DNA from: JAKSSM01 sp045629065
GTDB taxonomy: Bacteria > Bacillota > Clostridia > Peptostreptococcales > Anaerovoracaceae
Length of the DNA stretch: 64,000 bases
Assembly: GCA_045629065.1 (NCBI GenBank)
Contig: JAZQQK010000021.1
Coordinates: 1 to 64,000 of the forward strand
Reading direction: 5' to 3'
In this document: one piece after another, positions 15,175 through 24,408 of the stretch
How the letters are laid out: each line of letters begins with the position of its first letter
How positions within the stretch are numbered: position 1 is the stretch's first letter
Made by a program: the position numbers and the translations under genes
Notes under the pieces: generated by a model
What the model was told of the DNA's origin: nothing
The model's input: only the letters and a program-made list of their open reading frames with translations
Databases searched by the model: none

Positions 15175-15209
15175 GACCATTTAGTAAACAATCTAAATGG
15201 TCTTTTTTT
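15175..15209 (+). terminator. Second hairpin terminator at the end of the TIR operon
   Basis: GACCATTTAG/CTAAATGGTC with an 8-base loop is followed by seven T residues on the plus strand, overlapping the stop codon of the minus-strand TIR gene. It shields the TIR operon from read-through of the lipoprotein gene and may also end the operon. Confidence 0.75.
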
Positions 15210-16668
15210 AATATTTGCAGCTCTTTAATTGTTCCATCTCAAAGACTTTATTCATGCAGTCCTCGTCGCTTGAGAATTTCTCGCGCTGTACGGCTTGAAG
15301 TGATGCGAGGTGCATCTCAAGAACCGGTGGAAGCGGTACTTCGTCAAGCATTATTACTGCCATCGGCTTCTTCTTGCTAGTCGCGTAGTTGATTTCCTTA
15401 AGGCAGTAATCTGAAGTGATACTCGCATCGGATATGAATGCCAGGAAACATGAGCAATTAGCCAGATTCGATGCGATTACGCCCTGCCACTCTGTACCCG
15501 TCTTGATGCTGTCATCATACCAGAACTCGTAGCCTTCTTTGTCGAGCATCTTTAAGTACGGCTTAATCCTTTCGATGTCGGAATGCGCATAGCTTATGAA
15601 TATGAAATTCTTGTCATCTTCCAGAATCGTCTTGCTGCGGTTAGGCGATCTGCCTGCAATCGGTCTCGTCAGAATATAAGCGGCAATTACCTGAAGGGCA
15701 ATCGACACATAACTATATCCAAACTCTGTGAAGACTGTAAACTTTTTAAGCACCGTAGGAACAATGCAGATAATGACAATCATTACCGCAAAGAAAATTG
15801 CATCCCTGATTTCCAGATTTTGCTTCTTTGTTGAAAACCTATGCTTTAACAATTGCGAGTAAACGATCCCTGCTACAAGCGCCACTCCGAGCAAAATCAG
15901 CACTTGCCACATTGTCTTGTCGTTAACATTTTCGGAAGTGCCGAGCTTTGCAAACAAGCTCTTAATTTGCGCAGCAACTGCCTGATTCTCTGTCAAATTT
16001 GGAATTATTTGCGCCCCGCTACTGCCTAATACCGGTCCGAAATATCCGGCTGCTAAATCTATGAGCGCTAAGTACATAAATCCGGCGGATTTTACGGAGC
16101 CATTGTTTCCGCGTGTAGAAGCCATACCCGCAATCAGTAATAAAGCCAGCCCGATTTTAACCGGTGTCAGCAATGCCAAAACCGGCATTGCGATTAGCAT
16201 TGCAAGCACTGCTCTGTCCTCTGCGATAAAACAGAGAAGCATGAAGAACACAAGCATCAAAACAATCGGTGCCTTGCTTGCCAGCGATGCGTATAAGAGC
16301 AGCATGGTTAAAAATCCACCGAGCATAGGCCAAAAGATGAATAAAACAGGTATGCCGAATTCGAGCGCTGTGATTATTAAAACAAATTTGTCAGTGTACT
16401 TCGCGAGTAGCTCCAGCCCGCTGTTCAGTAAGCTGCCCTCGCACTCGAGTCCGAAGGTCATAGCCATTTTAAGCGAAATGAATACCACAACAGCAGCCAC
16501 AACTTTTATAACCCAGCTTCCGATTTTGGATTTAAAAGTAAAGTTTTCCCACAGTTTGCGCAATTTTGCCATAGGGTCCATGCGTTCTTCCTTTATCGTC
16601 TGCGCATCTTTAATTTCTTTCTCTATTTGCTCGACGGCTTGCGCTTGCAATTTTGCGTTATCGTCCAT
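15208..16668 (-). CDS. Polytopic membrane protein with C-terminal TIR domain
   Basis: A 486-residue protein. The first 50 residues are charged and helical. About eight hydrophobic segments follow to residue 330. A TIR domain occupies about 345-480, with box 1 NFIFISYAHSD, the YDDSIKTGTEW loop, CFLAFISDAS and SDYCLKEI. Glu425 sits at the catalytic position of NAD-cleaving TIR domains. The domain is predicted cytosolic. TIR domains of this type make ADP-ribose or cyclic ADP-ribose isomers in bacterial defence; here the fusion to a multi-pass membrane region is uncommon. It is the last gene of the TIR/SLOG/RyR operon. The start is ATG 16668; the TTG seven codons upstream overlaps the preceding gene. 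Membrane region function is unknown. Confidence 0.85.
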   Translation of the reverse strand: MDDNAKLQAQAVEQIEKEIKDAQTIKEERMDPMAKLRKLWENFTFKSKIGSWVIKVVAAVVVFISLKMAMTFGLECEGSLLNSGLELLAKYTDKFVLIITALEFGIPVLFIFWPMLGGFLTMLLLYASLASKAPIVLMLVFFMLLCFIAEDRAVLAMLIAMPVLALLTPVKIGLALLLIAGMASTRGNNGSVKSAGFMYLALIDLAAGYFGPVLGSSGAQIIPNLTENQAVAAQIKSLFAKLGTSENVNDKTMWQVLILLGVALVAGIVYSQLLKHRFSTKKQNLEIRDAIFFAVMIVIICIVPTVLKKFTVFTEFGYSYVSIALQVIAAYILTRPIAGRSPNRSKTILEDDKNFIFISYAHSDIERIKPYLKMLDKEGYEFWYDDSIKTGTEWQGVIASNLANCSCFLAFISDASITSDYCLKEINYATSKKKPMAVIMLDEVPLPPVLEMHLASLQAVQREKFSSDEDCMNKVFEMEQLKSCKY

Positions 16669-16678
16669 ACTTTTCTCT

Positions 16679-18433
16679 CTACCTTTCAACTAGAACTTTG
16701 TTGATTAGTCCCACCAGGTGTGGGATATTTTTTATTGTGTCGCGATCGAGGTCTTTAACTTCCTCGGAGAGCTCATCATAAGGTACCAAATATGGTGAAC
16801 GCTTACCTTCCCTATCCGCCTTTTCTAAAGTCTTATCGAGTACCCATCCGCTAGCGAGTCTCTCCTCGCACCATGAGTCATGTTCCATCTTTGCGAGCGC
16901 CTCGACATAGTCCTTAGGGATCTCGGTAATCGCCCCACTTGCGCCTTCATTAGCGAGTTCATAGCCCATCATTTCTATCTTTTTGAAAATATCCATGGCC
17001 TGGCGAAGGTTGGAGTATTTTAGGTCTTCGCTCAAGTCTTCGAAGCGTATTATTTGCTCCGCAGTCTTATTGCCACGAGCGACCTGCATATTTTCATAGT
17101 CTTCGTTGATGGCCTTTGCTAAATCTTCGAGGTCTGAGAGCAGTGGTCTTGCCATTTCTTTTTTTGGCTTATTAGGTAAGCCCTTTGCCCCGTCAAAATG
17201 TGTCGTGAGCTCAAACTCATTGAACATCTCTTCCACATCTATGAGCTGCGCGAAAAGTTCGTGTTTGTCTGTAATATACTTTTCACCGAGTTCACCCTTG
17301 TGTGAGATGTATTTGATTTTTAAAGCATTTTCACCGAGCATAACCTCAGCATCTTCAGCCAAAGTGCGTAGCTTATCAACTTTTCCGTAAGGTTGCCTGT
17401 TCCACTCTTGAAGTTCATCGCAAAGCATAATCAAATATGCTAACGGATGTTGCTCTGCTTTTAAAGCTGGCAAATCGAATTTGCCTGGCTTAGATGATCC
17501 CGGTTTCTTTGAAAGCGTGCCACGATAATAGTTATGCATAAGTATCGCGGAAGCGGAATCCAACACTGGCCAATAGAGATATTCTGGCTTGTATCCAGCC
17601 TTTTGAATCAAATATCCATACCACTTTAAGATTATGATAGCACTATAGTATCCATGATCAACAAAGCCACATTTTGCCATTACTTCGGTAAAATCGTCTA
17701 ATGACGATTTGATTTTAATGAGATCCTCCCCGAGGGCCTCGCTAAGCCTGTGCGACAAAAGGTCTAACGGCTTTAACATATCTATTTCAAGGCAGTCATC
17801 ATACTTCTCATAGAAGCACTTTGTAAATTCCTTCTTTGGTAAAACTTCAGGGATGCTATTAAGCGCATTAAAATCTGAGAAGTCAATTTCTACCCTTGTC
17901 TTCTTTTGCTCACTCACGTCGCTCGTCATCGCGATGAACTCGTTAAGTTGCTTGCCGGCAATCTCTACTGGGTATCCGATATCGTGGAAAAGTGCCGTAA
18001 TTCCCCATCTATAAAAGAACTCTTCGTTCTTCGTCGAGTAGCAATTTGTGTAAATTTGGTTATCGAGAACGGCTCTTTTGAATGCACTTTGGAAATTTGC
18101 ATTAGATGCAAAAACAGCAAGCCCGAGCACGAAAACATTCACGGAATGGATGTAGTGATCACGCTGCTTTTCTGTGAGGATAGCCGCATTCTCTTCATAG
18201 TCCTTCAGTATATCTAATATGTCTAAAAATGGATTCTTCTCACCTGGAATTGTAATTCGATAGCTGTCAAAGAAAGCACGGTAAACCTCAAGTGCGCTCT
18301 CCTTCGTCTGTTTATTTAGGAACGCCAAAATCGACTGCTTGATATAAATTTTGTAACAGTGTCCATTTACCTTGTCTTCATAGACTTCCAGTTCATCAAA
18401 GAATTTTTCTACATAAAACTTCAAATCATTCAT
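16679..18433 (-). CDS. HD-domain and RyR-domain fusion protein
   Basis: A soluble 584-residue protein. An N-terminal HD-type phosphohydrolase-like region is suggested by DHYIHSVNVF near residue 90 and HD at 150-151 in ALFHDIGYPVE. The middle is helical. The last 80 residues match the prokaryotic RyR domain: KMEHDSWCEERLASGW, then LVPYDELSEEVKDLDR and IPHLV. RyR domains were first seen in ryanodine receptors and recur in bacterial conflict loci where they are thought to sense nucleotide-derived ligands. HD domains often cleave nucleotides, so a signal-degrading or signal-sensing role is inferred. The start is ATG 18433 with AGGAG; the 14-codon longer frame lacks a ribosome site. Confidence 0.8.
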   Translation of the reverse strand: MNDLKFYVEKFFDELEVYEDKVNGHCYKIYIKQSILAFLNKQTKESALEVYRAFFDSYRITIPGEKNPFLDILDILKDYEENAAILTEKQRDHYIHSVNVFVLGLAVFASNANFQSAFKRAVLDNQIYTNCYSTKNEEFFYRWGITALFHDIGYPVEIAGKQLNEFIAMTSDVSEQKKTRVEIDFSDFNALNSIPEVLPKKEFTKCFYEKYDDCLEIDMLKPLDLLSHRLSEALGEDLIKIKSSLDDFTEVMAKCGFVDHGYYSAIIILKWYGYLIQKAGYKPEYLYWPVLDSASAILMHNYYRGTLSKKPGSSKPGKFDLPALKAEQHPLAYLIMLCDELQEWNRQPYGKVDKLRTLAEDAEVMLGENALKIKYISHKGELGEKYITDKHELFAQLIDVEEMFNEFELTTHFDGAKGLPNKPKKEMARPLLSDLEDLAKAINEDYENMQVARGNKTAEQIIRFEDLSEDLKYSNLRQAMDIFKKIEMMGYELANEGASGAITEIPKDYVEALAKMEHDSWCEERLASGWVLDKTLEKADREGKRSPYLVPYDELSEEVKDLDRDTIKNIPHLVGLINKVLVER

Positions 18434-18479
18434 AAAGTTACTCCTAAATGTTTCCCTTTTGTATTTCCATCTCAATTCG

Positions 18480-19940
18480 CTAAATATTGATGTCCAATGT
18501 TTCTTCCTTAGTATAGGAATACCAATTGCCGTTCTCGATTATTTCCTCGCGTGCAATCTTCAATATGCCCTCTTCAGTGACTTCGCCACTTTCAAAAAGC
18601 TTAAGAGCGCGCTTATATAATTTAATCATATTGATATGGTCTTCGTATTTTCTGTTCAAATTCAGTTTGCCGTAATAAAGCGATAACAATAGAGTTAGCG
18701 CTGACAACACACCGATGAGCACGAGAAAATATGTCTTTAACGTGATACCGAGATACATGTTTTGCATTGCATCGCCACAGAAGAATTCTAATATCAAAGT
18801 AGCCGCAAAGCTTGCGATAGTTAGATACTTAAATGCTGTGCTGTAACCATTGTTAACCTTGTCTTTCTTCTTAGTAGATTCGGCGGCTCTAGTGTGATAT
18901 GCGAGTTGTTCCTCTATCCATCCCTTGTCGTAGGAAGGATTCTTTGGCAAATCGCTGTCTATAGCATAAATTGCCTTTCTAATCCAGAAGGTTTCGTCCG
19001 AGTGGGTCCATGTGTAGAAGCTCGCTGCGTTCACATCTAGTTTTGCCTTGTCGAGCACCGCCTGCACCCTGAGGCACTCCGCCAGCATGCGGTATTCGAT
19101 ATATTTTCTGTGGTATTCTTTTTTATTGCCAAACTTTAGCACCAAAGCTCCTGCTATTAGGAGCACGCCCCAGATTGGAACGCAAATTCTGTAATTCAGC
19201 TCATCGTAAAGTAGGAAAGCGAGTACCATCGCAACTCCTATGAACGCTAGCGAAATCAGTGAGTTCTTATACTTTTTCTGGTACTTTACAGATAGTCTAT
19301 CCGCTTGCTCATAAATCGCATCTTCAGCATCTTCGGAATTGAACTTATCAGTCTTAAATAAGAGTTCCATTGTGGCACCATCCTCATGCTCGATGAACTC
19401 CACGGAAGGCTTCTCTGACATATCTCCGCGAGCTGTCAAAATATGCACGATTGCATACTCGCTCTCATGCTCCATAGTTTGCTTCACTATGTCCGCTGTG
19501 CCGCAGCCATCTAAGCTTCCCTCTTTTCCATCCCAAAGAGCGAACAAAATGTGACTGTGCTTCGCTACATAGAGGCCAGCTGCCCTATAGCAATCATCCC
19601 TGGTTGCGCCTTTTTTGCTTGGCACCACGATGACTTCTTTTGCATAACAAAGGGCATCCTCAAATTGCGTTTTAGCGCTCTCGTCGAAGTCTTTCGCATA
19701 ATCATCCTTTTCGAGCGGCAAAATCGCTCTGACAGGCATTTTGAGCTCCTGAGCCACACTTAAAGCCAGTAAGTCTGCCCCACTAGCGCATGAATTTAGC
19801 ATGATTATGTCAGAATTTGGGCACTGGGCCTTAATCTTCTCGAGTTCTGCCTTAAGTAAGGCCTTTATCTCATCGACACACTCGGGCTTAATATCCCTGT
19901 GTCCTGTTATTCCAATTGTAATAGGTATTTTTCTTTCCAC
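18480..19940 (-). CDS. SLOG-domain protein with SLATT-like membrane effector region
   Basis: A 486-residue protein. The N-terminal 170 residues form a Rossmann-like SLOG (LSDAT) domain, with GITGHRDI, SCASGADLLAL and ILFALWDG marking the nucleotide-ligand pocket. Two membrane helices follow near 230-280, a helical stretch, then two more near 375-430, and a C-terminal segment (DHINMIKLYKRAL then ENGNWYSY) typical of SLATT modules. SLOG binds NAD-derived signals in ThsA of Thoeris and occurs in TRPM channels; SLATT regions are predicted pore-type effectors. It is inferred to sense a TIR product and act on the membrane. Position is mid-operon between TIR and HD-RyR genes. Confidence 0.8.
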   Translation of the reverse strand: MERKIPITIGITGHRDIKPECVDEIKALLKAELEKIKAQCPNSDIIMLNSCASGADLLALSVAQELKMPVRAILPLEKDDYAKDFDESAKTQFEDALCYAKEVIVVPSKKGATRDDCYRAAGLYVAKHSHILFALWDGKEGSLDGCGTADIVKQTMEHESEYAIVHILTARGDMSEKPSVEFIEHEDGATMELLFKTDKFNSEDAEDAIYEQADRLSVKYQKKYKNSLISLAFIGVAMVLAFLLYDELNYRICVPIWGVLLIAGALVLKFGNKKEYHRKYIEYRMLAECLRVQAVLDKAKLDVNAASFYTWTHSDETFWIRKAIYAIDSDLPKNPSYDKGWIEEQLAYHTRAAESTKKKDKVNNGYSTAFKYLTIASFAATLILEFFCGDAMQNMYLGITLKTYFLVLIGVLSALTLLLSLYYGKLNLNRKYEDHINMIKLYKRALKLFESGEVTEEGILKIAREEIIENGNWYSYTKEETLDINI

Positions 19941-19984
19941 TTTTCTCGCCTATGTTTTGAATTTATTAAGTTATATAGTATTGC

Positions 19985-20998
19985 TTATTGTCTAATTCTA
20001 ACCTCAAAATTTGCGGCCTCTGGAATCGTTACCGGAAGTACGCACTCTCTGACCCATACTATTTCCAGTCTTGGACATGATACGAGTTCCTCAAGGGTAG
20101 TAACGCGGTTACCATTCAATTCTATCTCTCTTACGTTAGGCATGTGCTTCAAATATGAAAGCATCTCATCTGAAGCATTATCAAAATAGACAAAGTCTTG
20201 CTCTGAGTATTGCAAATCCATAATCGTGATTTGATATTTAGGGTCGAGACCTAAAGAACCACAAAAATCATACCAGTCGCTTTCGGAAGTGAACTTCACC
20301 TTCTCCGTGAGATCGGTCCTTCCTGTAGCTTCTGCGATGAGCTTCGCGAGATTTGCGTCTTTAATCTCTGCCTCTTGTGCCTTCAGTGTTTCGCTATCGT
20401 CTACTACGCTCTCTGCTTCGGCTAATGCAGGAAGGTACTTATCAAACCAACCTTGGTTAAGTCCATATAGTCCCACTCCGATTGCAATAGCGAGTATAAC
20501 CGCAACTGCGATTAAAATATTCCAGACTCCGCCGTGCTTCTTCTTGCTGACGTCTCTATCGTAACCAGTACCGTCTCCGATATATTCGTCCGGAATTGAA
20601 GAAATGAGTTCCTCTACTGTATTCACGGTCTTTGCGCTTCTCTCAAGCATCTCACCGTCGCTTTTACTTACGGCTTCTTCTAGCAAACGATGTCTGTTGC
20701 CGTCCACTGAGAACTGTCTGATGAACTGCTTTTCTCTAGCACGCACCACTTCGTTCTCGCAATTTATTGAGTGAGTCGAAGCCTCCGACACGAACGCTAT
20801 AACACCCTTACAGCCGTTTAGGCGGTCTGCAATATTCTTCGGCCATTCGCTGCCTGGCGCAATTCCCTCATCGTACCAAATCCTGTATTTCTTTTCGAAA
20901 AGTTCGGCGATTATTGGCTGCACAAAGTCTGAATCCTTATGTGCGTAGCTCACGAATATGTATGGCTTGTTGCCTTCATAAGCAGGTACTAAACTCAT
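19985..20998 (-). CDS. TIR-TM-LRR protein, catalytic glutamate retained
   Basis: A 337-residue protein with an N-terminal TIR domain (about 11-105): PYIFVSYAHKDSD, IWYDEGIAPGSEW, GVIAFVSEAS and NCENEV. Glu83 occupies the catalytic position. The region after the glutamate helix looks shortened compared with the membrane TIR, lacking an obvious last strand. One membrane helix (WNILIAVAVILAIAIGV, about 150-175) follows. The C-terminal 110 residues contain short leucine-rich repeats (IELNGNRVTTLEELVSCPRL). If the TIR is cytosolic, the LRR faces outside. It is the third of three tandem paralogues, so duplication within the operon is likely. Confidence 0.82.
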   Translation of the reverse strand: MSLVPAYEGNKPYIFVSYAHKDSDFVQPIIAELFEKKYRIWYDEGIAPGSEWPKNIADRLNGCKGVIAFVSEASTHSINCENEVVRAREKQFIRQFSVDGNRHRLLEEAVSKSDGEMLERSAKTVNTVEELISSIPDEYIGDGTGYDRDVSKKKHGGVWNILIAVAVILAIAIGVGLYGLNQGWFDKYLPALAEAESVVDDSETLKAQEAEIKDANLAKLIAEATGRTDLTEKVKFTSESDWYDFCGSLGLDPKYQITIMDLQYSEQDFVYFDNASDEMLSYLKHMPNVREIELNGNRVTTLEELVSCPRLEIVWVRECVLPVTIPEAANFEVRIRQ

Positions 20999-21012
20999 AA
21001 CGCCTCTCCTTT

Positions 21013-21894
21013 CTACCTAGTCAGCACGATTTCGTAATCGTACATCTCAAACATATTGCTATCGAACTTAGTCAGCATATCCTGGCTAAGTTTAATTTTC
21101 TTTAGGCCATCACAATAAAATATATAATCTAAATTGTCTACGCCGTTTAGACCTGTGATATTAACAGTCTCCGCTGTGATGCTTTCGATTCCAAAAAGGC
21201 TATCAAAGTTGCCATCTGTCAAATCGAGTTCCGTTACAGACTTTCCTGCGAGAGCCTTTAAGCCGTCCGCGCCGTATTTTGCGATGTTCACGTACTCTGC
21301 GCCGTCAACGTCTCGTAAAATATATTCTGCTGAATTGTAATAAGCAATTCTATTTTTTACTATCGCAGTTGAACCCACGATAAAACCGACAGCCATAACT
21401 AAGACGAGCGCCGCTACGGTTATCTGCTTTTTCAGGTTCACGTTTTTCTTTTCGTTTTCGTGACCGAGAACATCCTGCGTGATGAAGTAGTCCTTTTTAA
21501 GATCTTCAATTAATTTTTCTTCAGACTCAAATCTTAAGGAAGGAACATTCGCAAGCTGCATCTCAAGTCCCTTAGAATAGTCGAGATCATCGAGTTTCAC
21601 ACAGACAATACTCTTATGAATCGAGAGCGCGAAGTTCACCGCATTTCTGAATTCTAATGACTCGCAGGCATCTCTGCTGATTAAGAAGATAACGCCGCTT
21701 GCGCCTTCGATTGCATCCGCAACGACACGCGCTTCTTCGGCGTCCTTTGCGCCCTTCATGTCAAAGAAAGTCTTGATTCCCGACTTTACGAAGTAGTTAC
21801 CGATAACAGTTGCCGCCTTTTTGTCGCAAGAGGCAGCGCCCACATAAACGAAGCCGGAACCTATGTAATTTTTATATTCAAACTTCTCTAACAT
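21013..21894 (-). CDS. TIR-like-TM-LRR protein, catalytic glutamate lost
   Basis: A 293-residue paralogue of its neighbours. Residues 8-140 keep TIR strands (FVYVGAASCDKK, GVIFLISRDA, SIVCVKLDD), but the catalytic helix reads SLEFRNAV. Aligned to NCENEV of the next gene, alanine replaces the glutamate. Loss of NADase activity is predicted. A membrane helix (ITVAALVLVMAVGFIVG, about 152-172) and a short LRR tail (LDLTDGNFDSLFGIES) follow. It starts two bases after the stop of the 509-residue paralogue. It may act as a sensor or scaffold subunit in a mixed TIR assembly. Confidence 0.78.
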   Translation of the reverse strand: MLEKFEYKNYIGSGFVYVGAASCDKKAATVIGNYFVKSGIKTFFDMKGAKDAEEARVVADAIEGASGVIFLISRDACESLEFRNAVNFALSIHKSIVCVKLDDLDYSKGLEMQLANVPSLRFESEEKLIEDLKKDYFITQDVLGHENEKKNVNLKKQITVAALVLVMAVGFIVGSTAIVKNRIAYYNSAEYILRDVDGAEYVNIAKYGADGLKALAGKSVTELDLTDGNFDSLFGIESITAETVNITGLNGVDNLDYIFYCDGLKKIKLSQDMLTKFDSNMFEMYDYEIVLTR

Positions 21895-21896
21895 GG

Positions 21897-23426
21897 CTAA
21901 TCCTCTATCCCCATCCTTAGCTTATCGTTGTGCACCTGAGCTTTGTACTGCTCTATCATATCAGTACTTACGACAATTTCCTTAGGGTTTTGCAAATTAT
22001 TGAGCGGACTCAAATCTGCTATATTGTTGCAGTTCTTTATAACTATGATTGGAAGATTATCAAACTTTTCTATTCCCTCCAAAGAAACGAGATCTCCTGA
22101 CCAACATACGTCTAACCTTTCAGTTACACCTGTGAGATTTAGCATTGAAATTCTTGTGAGACCCCCGATGTTTGAAATATTGCATTCCCTTATTTTTCGA
22201 TCACCAAAATATTTATTTACAATATCCAAGTTCAAATCGCTGGCATTAAGTGAATCAAAACTCTCCACATCATCCAGGAAAGATAAGTCTCTAACCTCGC
22301 GTCCGTTAGCATTTCTCATATCAAAATTATAGTCGGTGTGTTTTCCTACATTCGGAAGCTTGCAGCTGTTAACACATAAGCTTTCCACTCTTGACAGCAG
22401 TTCAGCGCTCGGTGCGATCGTCACTTTGCTCTGCTCGAAGCTCAGAATTTTCAAATTTTCAAGTTTGTTAAGAGGTGTAAGATCTTTGACATCTGTACCG
22501 CAAAGATTGAGCTTTTTCAAATTCGTGAGTTTTTCTATGCCTTCCAAGGATGTAATCGGATTGCACTCGACATCGAGCTCGACCAAGCCTTCCATCTCGA
22601 AAAGCGGACTTATGTCTGTTATCTTTTGCGCGGAAATGCATAATGTTTTTAGATTCGTTAATTTTGCCAGATCTGAAACATCAACTATGTTTCCCCTCTT
22701 GACCGTCGTTGAATCTACAACGAAGCCATACCAATCGGCAACTTCGCATCTTATTTTCGATTTGTTGTTATTATCATAAAATGTGTGAACATGGCTGACC
22801 TCGCCCGTGAATACCCTGTCGCCGCCTATAGCGAGCACCTCCAGATTTTGGAGTTCAGAATTGGATAAGCCTGTGAGACCGAACTCGTTTTTCATCGCCT
22901 TATTAGGTGCAATCAAAAGCGGGTTGATTACCGTTACGAATATGAGTGCGATTGCTACAATCGGAATCGCAACCATAGAGATTCCCCTAACCTTTTGGAA
23001 CTGCTTTTGCTCTTTAGTAACCGACATGTTCTGGAAAACGGCTGCCTCGGAAAGTTTGTTAAAGAAGTCCTCTTCAGACTTGAAGTTTTCTCTAAACAGC
23101 GCCTGCGCACTATCGAGCTGCATATGGCCCCAGGAGTCAAGTTCCACGTCTTCCAAATATACTGTCAAAATGTTCTTGTTACACTTAACCGCTTGGTCGA
23201 TGACCTTTCGGAAGTTTTCATTATGGAAATTATCTTTGTCCAAAAAAACAAGCACAGCAAAGCTTGCTTTGATGTGCTTAAGTTCTTTTTTATTTATTTC
23301 GTCTGCATGGCAAAAAGAAACCTCTTTAGCGTCTAAAAATTCAAGCGCACGGAAAGTCTCTTCCGCCCTTGCTTCTGGGTAGGAAAGGTAAATGAATGGC
23401 TTATTATTGCTATAGTCAAATTTCAT
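21897..23426 (-). CDS. Degenerate TIR-TM-LRR receptor-like protein
   Basis: The largest paralogue at 509 residues. Residues 1-140 are a diverged TIR domain (PFIYLSYPEARAEE, AVLVFLDKDNF) in which the catalytic glutamate position reads valine (ENFRKVID). A membrane helix lies at about 148-172. The rest (about 200-500) is a leucine-rich-repeat domain of internalin type, with LTNLKTLCISAQKITDISPL and LTNLKKLNLCGTDVKDLTPL as clear repeats. The layout is a bacterial look-alike of a Toll-like receptor in reverse order. Surface or lumen-exposed ligand recognition with intracellular TIR signalling is inferred. Confidence 0.8.
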   Translation of the reverse strand: MKFDYSNNKPFIYLSYPEARAEETFRALEFLDAKEVSFCHADEINKKELKHIKASFAVLVFLDKDNFHNENFRKVIDQAVKCNKNILTVYLEDVELDSWGHMQLDSAQALFRENFKSEEDFFNKLSEAAVFQNMSVTKEQKQFQKVRGISMVAIPIVAIALIFVTVINPLLIAPNKAMKNEFGLTGLSNSELQNLEVLAIGGDRVFTGEVSHVHTFYDNNNKSKIRCEVADWYGFVVDSTTVKRGNIVDVSDLAKLTNLKTLCISAQKITDISPLFEMEGLVELDVECNPITSLEGIEKLTNLKKLNLCGTDVKDLTPLNKLENLKILSFEQSKVTIAPSAELLSRVESLCVNSCKLPNVGKHTDYNFDMRNANGREVRDLSFLDDVESFDSLNASDLNLDIVNKYFGDRKIRECNISNIGGLTRISMLNLTGVTERLDVCWSGDLVSLEGIEKFDNLPIIVIKNCNNIADLSPLNNLQNPKEIVVSTDMIEQYKAQVHNDKLRMGIED

Positions 23427-23483
23427 CTTTTTTACCTGTGTTAAATTTTGCGATAACTGATATTTCCGGCTGATTGTCCGGTC

Positions 23484-24407
23484 CTATGCCAAGATATCTA
23501 GTATCAAATCTTTTGCTTCGTCGTCTGTCATATCTGGGTCGAGTTTTGCGAGTATTTGCTCGTCCTCTGCCAGACCTTTAGCTGCGATTACCGTCCAAAG
23601 CGCTTCCTTCGGATTATCCAGGAGTGCACTCTTTGTTTCGAGAGCCTTTAAGTAAACCGTTGTCTTATCGTTTGGCTCTACTTCATATCCCTTTGCAGCT
23701 AAGATTTCAAACTGCGCTGCCACATCGATTCTCTGCTGGATTCTTTCCTTGATCATTGGGACATTCGTGATGTCCTCGAGTTGAATGAGCTCGTCGATTT
23801 CCCAAGTCGTTTCGTAGAGTGCTTCTGCCATTTGTGGAATTCTGTCTTTGATGCACTTGTCCATGAGTTCGTTAGGACCGATCAGTGCGCCTAAAACTCT
23901 CTGGTCTTTAATCTTCGCGTTCTTTACGATTCGTTGCTTGAGTTCTACATCCTTTACTAAAGGGCTGAGCTCTTTGAAAACTTTCAAATCCTCAGTTCCC
24001 GAAAGGCACTTTGTGATAAACTCCTGTGAACTTAAATGCTTAGCAGCAAAATATCTAGCTGCTTCACTCTTCGCTTTTAAGGCGATGTCGAGGAGAGTCT
24101 TTTCATCCTTGAATCTTTTAATCGCAGTTGGCACCAAACCGCCAAACATGGATTCCATGGCAAACTTAAGTGCGTGCTCATTGTCAAGTTTTTCGAGCGC
24201 CTCTTCGTTGCAATCTCTAAACTGAGCATCCGCAAGTTTTAATAAGAGTTCCTGATTTTTAAGTTTCGAAACTGCAATCCTTTGGACCTCTTCAAACTTG
24301 CTATTCATGGCCCAATCGAAGATTTCGCCTTCGTCAGTGAGCTTTTGAACGGCTTGAATTGACTTTTTTAGGTTGTCGCTTGAATAGTTTGTCTTAAATA
24401 ATCCCAT
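23484..24407 (-). CDS. HEAT-like helical-repeat protein of the TIR operon
   Basis: A soluble 307-residue all-helical protein without a recognised catalytic motif. Short repeats of about 20-25 residues with pattern DEKTLLDIALKAKSEAARYFAAKHL recur from residue 30 to about 190, as in HEAT-like solenoids. Such proteins usually scaffold or recognise partners. It starts one base after the MATE stop and precedes the largest TIR-LRR gene by 57 bases, so it is probably co-transcribed with both. Its role in the system is unknown. Confidence 0.7.
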   Translation of the reverse strand: MGLFKTNYSSDNLKKSIQAVQKLTDEGEIFDWAMNSKFEEVQRIAVSKLKNQELLLKLADAQFRDCNEEALEKLDNEHALKFAMESMFGGLVPTAIKRFKDEKTLLDIALKAKSEAARYFAAKHLSSQEFITKCLSGTEDLKVFKELSPLVKDVELKQRIVKNAKIKDQRVLGALIGPNELMDKCIKDRIPQMAEALYETTWEIDELIQLEDITNVPMIKERIQQRIDVAAQFEILAAKGYEVEPNDKTTVYLKALETKSALLDNPKEALWTVIAAKGLAEDEQILAKLDPDMTDDEAKDLILDILA

Positions 24408-24408
24408 A

